Source of the DNA: Myxococcus sp. CA023
GTDB lineage: Bacteria > Myxococcota > Myxococcia > Myxococcales > Myxococcaceae
Assembly (NCBI RefSeq): GCF_010998615.1
Contig: NZ_JAAEAH010000014.1
Location: forward strand, 57,454 to 121,453
Length of the DNA: 64,000 nucleotides
Direction: 5' to 3'
Both the position numbers and the translations under genes were made by a program. Below are positions 59,637 to 64,000 of this stretch, piece after piece; position 1 is the stretch's first letter; each line of letters starts with the position of its first letter. Below the pieces are notes generated by a model. The model ran no database searches and had not been told where the DNA came from. It saw only the letters and a list, made by a program, of their open reading frames with translations.

Positions 59637-61052
59637 ATGGGGTGGGGCACATACCTTCCGCCGCGCGTGGATGGACGTTCTCAACAGAAGGCCCCGGCTG
59701 GCCCGGAGCCACGCGAGCAGGTGCTGGCGCTGCTGCGCCGGTACGGTTGGAACGCCACCTCGTTCCAGGTGTTGCAGCCTGGCTTCCGGTACTGGTTCGA
59801 CCCGGCGGGCGACGCGTGTGTGGCGTACGTGGACACGGGCGGTGCCTGGGTGGCGGCCGGGGCGCCCATTGCCGCGCCGGAGCGGCTGGCTTCGGTGGCG
59901 GAGGGCTTCCGCGTGGCCGCGCGAGCAGTGGACCGGCGCGTGTGCTTCTTCGCCACCGAGCCGCGCTTCATTGAGCTGGCCCCCATGGCGTCGCTGCCCA
60001 TCGGCGAGCAGCCCGTCTGGGACCCGGCCCACTGGGACGACGTGGTGCGGAGCAGCCGCAGCCTGCGCGAGCAGCTGCGCCGTGCCCGCGCGCGAGGCGT
60101 GAAGGTCCGTGAAGCGCCCGTCACGGAGCTGGGGGACCCGCTGCACCCCACGCGGCGAGCGGTGGAGCTGCTGAAGGCACGCTGGCTGGCGTCCCGGCGC
60201 ATGGCGCCCATGGGCTTCCTGGTCCAGCTTCGTCCTCATGCCTTCGCGAGCGAGCGGTACGCCTTCGTCGCGGAGGTGGAGGGCGAGGTGGTGGGCTTCC
60301 TGTCGGTGTCGCCCGTGTATGCCCGCGAAGGCTGGTTCCTCCAGGACCTGCTCAGAGACCCGGAGGCGCCCAATGGCACCGCGGAGGCGCTGGTGGACGC
60401 GGCCATGCGCGCGGCGGCCGCCACCGGGCGGCGCTACGTGACGCTGGGGCTGGCGCCGCTCGCGGGGCCGGTGCGGCCATGGCTGCGACTGGCGCGGGCG
60501 TGCGGCCGACCGCTCTTCGATTTCGAGGGGCTGCGCACCTTCAAGGGGAAGTTCCGCCCCGACGCCTGGGTGCCCATCCATCTGTCCTATCCCGAGCCCC
60601 GGGGCGGGCTGGCGGCGGTGTACGACGCGCTGCGGGCCTTCGCGCAGGGCGGCCTGTTGCTCTTCGGCATCGCCACGCTGCTGCGGCGCCCGCGCCTGCT
60701 GGTGCATGCGCTCGCCGTGCTGCTCGTTCCGTGGACCGCGCTGCTGGCGCTGCCCTCCACGGCGCGCTGGTTCCCGTTCGTCCCGGTGCAGTGGGCGTGG
60801 GTGGTGTTCGACGTGGGCCTGACGGTGGGGCTCTTCTCGTTGGTGCGGCGTTGGCGGGACGCCCTGGCCACGGTGCTGGGTGGGCTGACGGCGGCGGACG
60901 CGTGTCTGACGTTCATCCAGGCCGTCACCTACAACGTGCCGCTCGCCCGGAGCCCGCTGGACGGGGCCATCATCGCCCTGGCCGTGCTCGCGCCAGCGAC
61001 GGCGTCCGGGTTGCTCTTCATCTCCCGCGACCTGCGCCTGCCCGGACGCTAG
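59637..61052 (+). CDS. DUF2156/phosphatidylglycerol lysyltransferase-like membrane protein
   Basis: A 471-residue protein. Residues ~25-325 form the GNAT-like DUF2156 domain found at the C-terminus of MprF lysyl-phosphatidylglycerol synthases (RRYGWNATSFQVLQPGFRYWF, LKARWLASRRMAPMGFLVQL, DLLRDPEAPNGTAEALVDAAM, LRTFKGKFRPDAWVPIHLSY). The last ~140 residues hold four or five helices. In MprF the membrane part comes first, so the order is reversed here. It may aminoacylate a lipid or act as an acyltransferase. ATG at 59637. Confidence 0.75.
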   Translation: MGWGTYLPPRVDGRSQQKAPAGPEPREQVLALLRRYGWNATSFQVLQPGFRYWFDPAGDACVAYVDTGGAWVAAGAPIAAPERLASVAEGFRVAARAVDRRVCFFATEPRFIELAPMASLPIGEQPVWDPAHWDDVVRSSRSLREQLRRARARGVKVREAPVTELGDPLHPTRRAVELLKARWLASRRMAPMGFLVQLRPHAFASERYAFVAEVEGEVVGFLSVSPVYAREGWFLQDLLRDPEAPNGTAEALVDAAMRAAAATGRRYVTLGLAPLAGPVRPWLRLARACGRPLFDFEGLRTFKGKFRPDAWVPIHLSYPEPRGGLAAVYDALRAFAQGGLLLFGIATLLRRPRLLVHALAVLLVPWTALLALPSTARWFPFVPVQWAWVVFDVGLTVGLFSLVRRWRDALATVLGGLTAADACLTFIQAVTYNVPLARSPLDGAIIALAVLAPATASGLLFISRDLRLPGR

Positions 61053-61055
61053 CCG

Positions 61056-61304
61056 TCAGATGTACGCGCCGCTGTCGGGCATCTCATCCTCCGTGGGGAC
61101 GGTGGCGCCATGGCCGGGGTGGAGGAACACCTCCCCATGGTCCACCCGCGCCACCAGGTGGAAGCTCACCATGAAGTCGCGGCTGGGCGGCCAGCCCTGC
61201 TCCAGCTCGAAGTGCGTGTCTCCGATATGCACCACCGTGCCGAGCCTCCGCCCGTGTTCGTCCCTCACGGCCATTCCCTCGCGCAGCTCTCCTGGGTCCC
61301 ACAT
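61056..61304 (-). CDS. small DUF2171-type protein
   Basis: An 82-residue protein with a perfect AAGGAGG (61311-61317) six bases from its ATG. Its core (MAVRDEHGRRLGTVVHIGDTHFELEQGW) is a PRC-barrel/DUF2171-like fold, followed by FMVSFHLVARVDHGEVFLH. These domains occur in small stress-related or regulatory proteins. It is convergent with the DUF2156 gene (three bases between stops). Likely soluble. The longer reading to 61622 is not supported, since this start is ideal. Confidence 0.72.
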   Translation of the reverse strand: MWDPGELREGMAVRDEHGRRLGTVVHIGDTHFELEQGWPPSRDFMVSFHLVARVDHGEVFLHPGHGATVPTEDEMPDSGAYI

Positions 61305-61510
61305 GACGCCCTCCTTTCGCGAAAGATGCACGCGCCCGGGATGTTCGGCAGCCCACGCAAGGTGTCTGCCATTGCTCCATTGATGGACATTCCGGCGAAC
61401 GCAATCTGGACCGCGGCGCGGGAATAGTGGTGTTTTCGGGAGAGAGCTGACCCCAGCCCGGCGTCTCGACTCCTCGCGGCGTGCAACGTGGTTGGTGGGG
61501 CGGGGAGACC

Positions 61511-61981
61511 ATGCGCCCGCCGTCTGGCGTTGCACTGTCGCTCGCCGTCCTGCTGTTCGCCCAAGCCAGGCAGGCCCAGACCGCCGCGAAGGAAGCGGCG
61601 CCTCCGCCCGCCGCCCTGCCACCGGGCGTGTCCGCGGCGCTGTGGAAGCTGTCCGTCCCAGCCAGCCTCGCGCCCACGCCGGAGCGAGTGCTGCTGGGTG
61701 AGAAGCTCTTCAACGGCAAGGCCCGCTGCAACAGCTGCCATGCGGGCAACGTGGTGTCGCCGCTGTTCAGCGACCAGAAGTTCCACAGCATCGGCATCGC
61801 GGCGCACAAGCAGGACTTCGTGAAGCTCGCTCGCGAGGCCCTGAAGGTGGTCCGCACCGGCGACGAGCAGCAGATTGCGCGCAGCAGGCCGCTGGCGGAT
61901 GGTGACCCGCGCATGCGCGCCATGGAGGCGTACATCTATGCCAAGCGCAAGGGCGTGAAGCTGAACTACGGGAAGAAGTAG
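61511..61981 (+). CDS. monohaem c-type cytochrome, MauG/cytochrome c peroxidase-like fragment
   Basis: A 156-residue exported protein (signal peptide MRPPSGVALSLAVLLFAQARQ). The haem-binding CNSCH is in ARCNSCHAGNVVSPLFSDQKFHSIGI, and the block VLLGEKLFNGKARC resembles the N-terminal haem domain of di-haem cytochrome c peroxidases/MauG. The second domain is absent. It either transfers electrons as a small cytochrome or is a remnant of a larger enzyme. ATG at 61511. It is convergent with the acyltransferase gene, which ends six bases away. Confidence 0.78.
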   Translation: MRPPSGVALSLAVLLFAQARQAQTAAKEAAPPPAALPPGVSAALWKLSVPASLAPTPERVLLGEKLFNGKARCNSCHAGNVVSPLFSDQKFHSIGIAAHKQDFVKLAREALKVVRTGDEQQIARSRPLADGDPRMRAMEAYIYAKRKGVKLNYGKK

Positions 61982-61987
61982 GCCCGC

Positions 61988-63043
61988 TCAGCGCCCCAGG
62001 CCCGGCACGGCGTCACGCGTCCGCTGGAAGAGCCACCGAGGCTCCCACAGCGGGCGCGTGGCCTGGACGACGGAAGGCCGGCCCAGCAGCACCGTGAGCA
62101 GCGCCCCCGCTCCCAGCGCGAGGGCGACGCCCACGGGCCCCTGGAGGAACGAGTACGCGCCCACGTGCTCGGCGGCTCGCACGACGAAGCCGTGCAGGAG
62201 GAAGGGCGCCAGGCTCCGTCCACCCAGCCGCGTGAGCGCGCTCTCCTGACGCGGGCTGAGCGCGAAGAGTGCCCATGTCAGCGCCAGTGCACCGCAGAAG
62301 AGCGCCGCGCGCGCCGCCATGCCCGTGAGCGCCGTGGCACCGAGCACCGCGTAGCCGCTGCTCCCGTAGAGCCACTGCGGCGCGGGCGCGGGCAGTGCGC
62401 CCATGGCCACCGCCCCGACGCATGCGCCCAGGCCCACGGCCAGGGACGCCGCGAGCACGAGGCGCCAGCCCCGGGTGGTTCGAGGGGCAAGCAGCCACTC
62501 CCTTCGCGTCAGGTGACCGGCGACGAAGCAGGGCAGGAACACGAACGTCCGCGACAGGCCGACCAGGTAGCCCACCCAGGGCAGCAGTCCCGCGACGAGC
62601 GCCAGCGCCACGGCCCACATCAGCGGCTTGGGCAGGCGGAGGAGCAGGGGCAGCATCAGCCGCCAGCACCCGAGGCTCAGCAGGAACCACAGCAGCCAGT
62701 ACGGTTGCACCAGCCAGTGGGAACTCCAGCCCCGGCCAAGCACCCACGCGTCGAAGGCGACGTACAGCACCTGGAACACGGCCAGCGGCGCGAGCTGCCC
62801 CCAGGCGATGGCGCTCAGCGCGCGTGGCCCGCTGTCCGCGCGGGACAGGTGCCCGGAGAGGAACGCGAAGGCGGGGATGTGGAACAGGTACAGGCCGGAG
62901 TAGAGCGCCTTCGCGAGCGGCTCTCGGCCGAGCAGGGGCTCGAGCGCATGCCCCATCACCACCAGGGTGATGAGGATGCCTCGCACGTTCTCGAACAGCG
63001 GGATGCGGCCAGCGGTCGTCACAACCTCAGTAGAGAAGCCCAT
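61988..63043 (-). CDS. acyltransferase 3-family membrane protein
   Basis: A 351-residue protein with about ten helices. The catalytic motif of the family is near the N-terminus: RGILITLVVMGHALEPL with the histidine typical of OafA/YrrM-type acyltransferases, followed by LYLFHIPAFAFLSGHL, another signature block. LFQRTRD near the end is cytoplasmic. It transfers acyl (often acetyl) groups to a sugar in a polysaccharide or glycolipid. ATG 63043 gives the right distance to the first helix; the ORF is open to 63106. No polysaccharide gene is adjacent. Confidence 0.8.
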   Translation of the reverse strand: MGFSTEVVTTAGRIPLFENVRGILITLVVMGHALEPLLGREPLAKALYSGLYLFHIPAFAFLSGHLSRADSGPRALSAIAWGQLAPLAVFQVLYVAFDAWVLGRGWSSHWLVQPYWLLWFLLSLGCWRLMLPLLLRLPKPLMWAVALALVAGLLPWVGYLVGLSRTFVFLPCFVAGHLTRREWLLAPRTTRGWRLVLAASLAVGLGACVGAVAMGALPAPAPQWLYGSSGYAVLGATALTGMAARAALFCGALALTWALFALSPRQESALTRLGGRSLAPFLLHGFVVRAAEHVGAYSFLQGPVGVALALGAGALLTVLLGRPSVVQATRPLWEPRWLFQRTRDAVPGLGR

Positions 63044-63251
63044 CTCGAGGCTGAACGGGAGGGGGGAGCTCCGTTTCTCCCAGCATCTGCCGCTGGTTGA
63101 TTTCAATGGTCCGGCAGAGCGCCGTCCGTCATGGAAGGGCGTTTCGATGTCGCGGTGCCACGCACCCCGCTCGCCCGCGCGCGCGTGTGTCAGGCAAGCA
63201 CGCGGACCGGAGATGCAAGTGTCCTGAAGCGAGCAGCGGCGCTCCCGGGCG

Positions 63252-63983
63252 CTACTCGGGGCCCTGGAACCCCCCGGCCCGGAACGTGAGTACCAGCGTG
63301 TCCCGGTGGCCGGTGTCTCCCTGCGGTTGGATGGGCGTGCTCTCGTGAATCACGCGCGCATCATCCAGCAGCAGCGCGGACCAGGGCTCCGTCAGCGTGA
63401 AGCGCAGGCCGTTGGGACCGTCGGCTTCGAAGACGCGCGTCTCACCGCCCTTGATGCCCTCGCGGCCCACGAGCAGCACCGCCACGAAGTCCACGCCGTC
63501 CCGGTGCGCGCCCTCGGGTGTGGGCCGGCCGATGCCGTCGGTGGTGTCGATGCGGAACTGGTGGGCCTCGACGTACCAGGGGCGCTCGCCCTTGAGCTGG
63601 GAGCAGCACGCGGCGATGCCTCGAATCAGCCCCGTCCACACCGGCTGCGACACGATGTCGGGCTGCACGGGCTCGAACCAGCGCTCCATGCCGCCGTGAA
63701 GCGCGTTGTATTCCACCGGCTGCCAGTGCGCGCGGTGAGGCACCTGTGTCACCGAGGCGCCGTCCACGATGAAGCAGGAGTGCCGTCGTGAGCGGTAGCG
63801 GCCACCATCCCGGAGGAAGCCATCCAGCGGCAGCTCGTTCCAGGACGGCCGCAGTGCGTCCAGCGCGGGCGAGTCGATGCCCGCGAGCTCGCAGAGGCCG
63901 TCGCGGGTGAGCACGGCGTAGCCATGCCCGCTGAGGGCCGTGGGGACTTCGGACGCGGGGGTGACGGGGGGCTGGAAGCTCAT
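63252..63983 (-). CDS. 2-oxoglutarate/Fe(II)-dependent dioxygenase family protein
   Basis: A 243-residue enzyme of the 2OG-Fe dioxygenase family that includes free amino acid hydroxylases such as isoleucine dioxygenase. The iron ligands are His160 and Asp162 (EGAHRDGVDF) and His213 (RVIHESTPI), and the 2-oxoglutarate-binding Arg is in GHRDTLVLTFRAGG. YVEAHQFRIDTTDGIGRPTPEG is the typical block before the metal site. It probably hydroxylates an amino acid or a peptide residue. The start is ATG 63983, 17 bases inside the right edge of the window. Confidence 0.85.
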   Translation of the reverse strand: MSFQPPVTPASEVPTALSGHGYAVLTRDGLCELAGIDSPALDALRPSWNELPLDGFLRDGGRYRSRRHSCFIVDGASVTQVPHRAHWQPVEYNALHGGMERWFEPVQPDIVSQPVWTGLIRGIAACCSQLKGERPWYVEAHQFRIDTTDGIGRPTPEGAHRDGVDFVAVLLVGREGIKGGETRVFEADGPNGLRFTLTEPWSALLLDDARVIHESTPIQPQGDTGHRDTLVLTFRAGGFQGPE

Positions 63984-64000
63984 GGGCGTCGGACTCAGGG

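Overview
The window is very GC-rich and tightly packed, and looks like a Myxococcus-type myxobacterium (Myxococcota). The evidence is a complete aglR-aglQ-aglS gliding-motor operon, several PAS/GAF histidine kinases, many lipoproteins, frequent 4-base ATGA/GTGA overlaps between genes, and strong G/C at codon position three. I see no rRNA, tRNA, CRISPR array, insertion sequence or phage gene.

Region by region. 1-2.4 kb: a FolB-cupin fusion (cut by the left edge), an SDR and a queuosine-precursor transporter of the YhhQ type. 2.4-6.8 kb, minus strand: a polyhydroxyalkanoate unit (small PhaE-like protein, class III PhaC, hydrolase), a Uma2-family nuclease-like protein, a YdfG-like SDR and queD. 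7.2-15.0 kb: a beta-helix lipoprotein, two overlapping sensor kinases of which the first has no ATPase domain, an exported MsrB-MsrA fusion, and a stand-alone GspE/MshEN-type protein. 15.2-18.0 kb: aglRQS with a recognisable promoter and an intrinsic terminator, then a HAD phosphatase. 18.2-31.4 kb: a TPR lipoprotein/HupE-like pair, a MASE1 hybrid kinase, ABHD18-like hydrolase, Lon-substrate-binding-domain protein, NAD synthetase, outer-membrane barrel protein, FKBP, thioredoxin and a receiver-kinase.

31.4-42.8 kb is the most unusual part. A TonB-dependent receptor with a TonB-type domain fused to its N-terminus lies between two mutually similar lipoproteins. Further on are four tandem, diverged lipoproteins that share a His-Ala-Cys-x-His motif, and a small membrane protein. 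A 20-base AT-rich element occurs four times, once at each transcription unit of this set. I read this as a co-regulated envelope system, probably for handling a metal (copper or zinc), and I know of no description of it. A sterol-desaturase-family gene, a Crp/Fnr regulator with nested palindromes, and an MHS transporter sit in the middle and may be unrelated.

43-64 kb is more ordinary: a secreted DNase-I-fold nuclease, MarR and EcsC-family proteins, panD, a LEA14-like lipoprotein, an exported peptidase, a NatAB-type ABC exporter, a DUF2804 protein, a HELCHH protein/M1 aminopeptidase/citrate-lyase-like operon, a DUF2156 protein with reversed domain order, a c-type cytochrome fragment, an acyltransferase and a 2-oxoglutarate dioxygenase. 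Several convergent gene pairs are separated by hairpins that include the stop codons of one or both genes.
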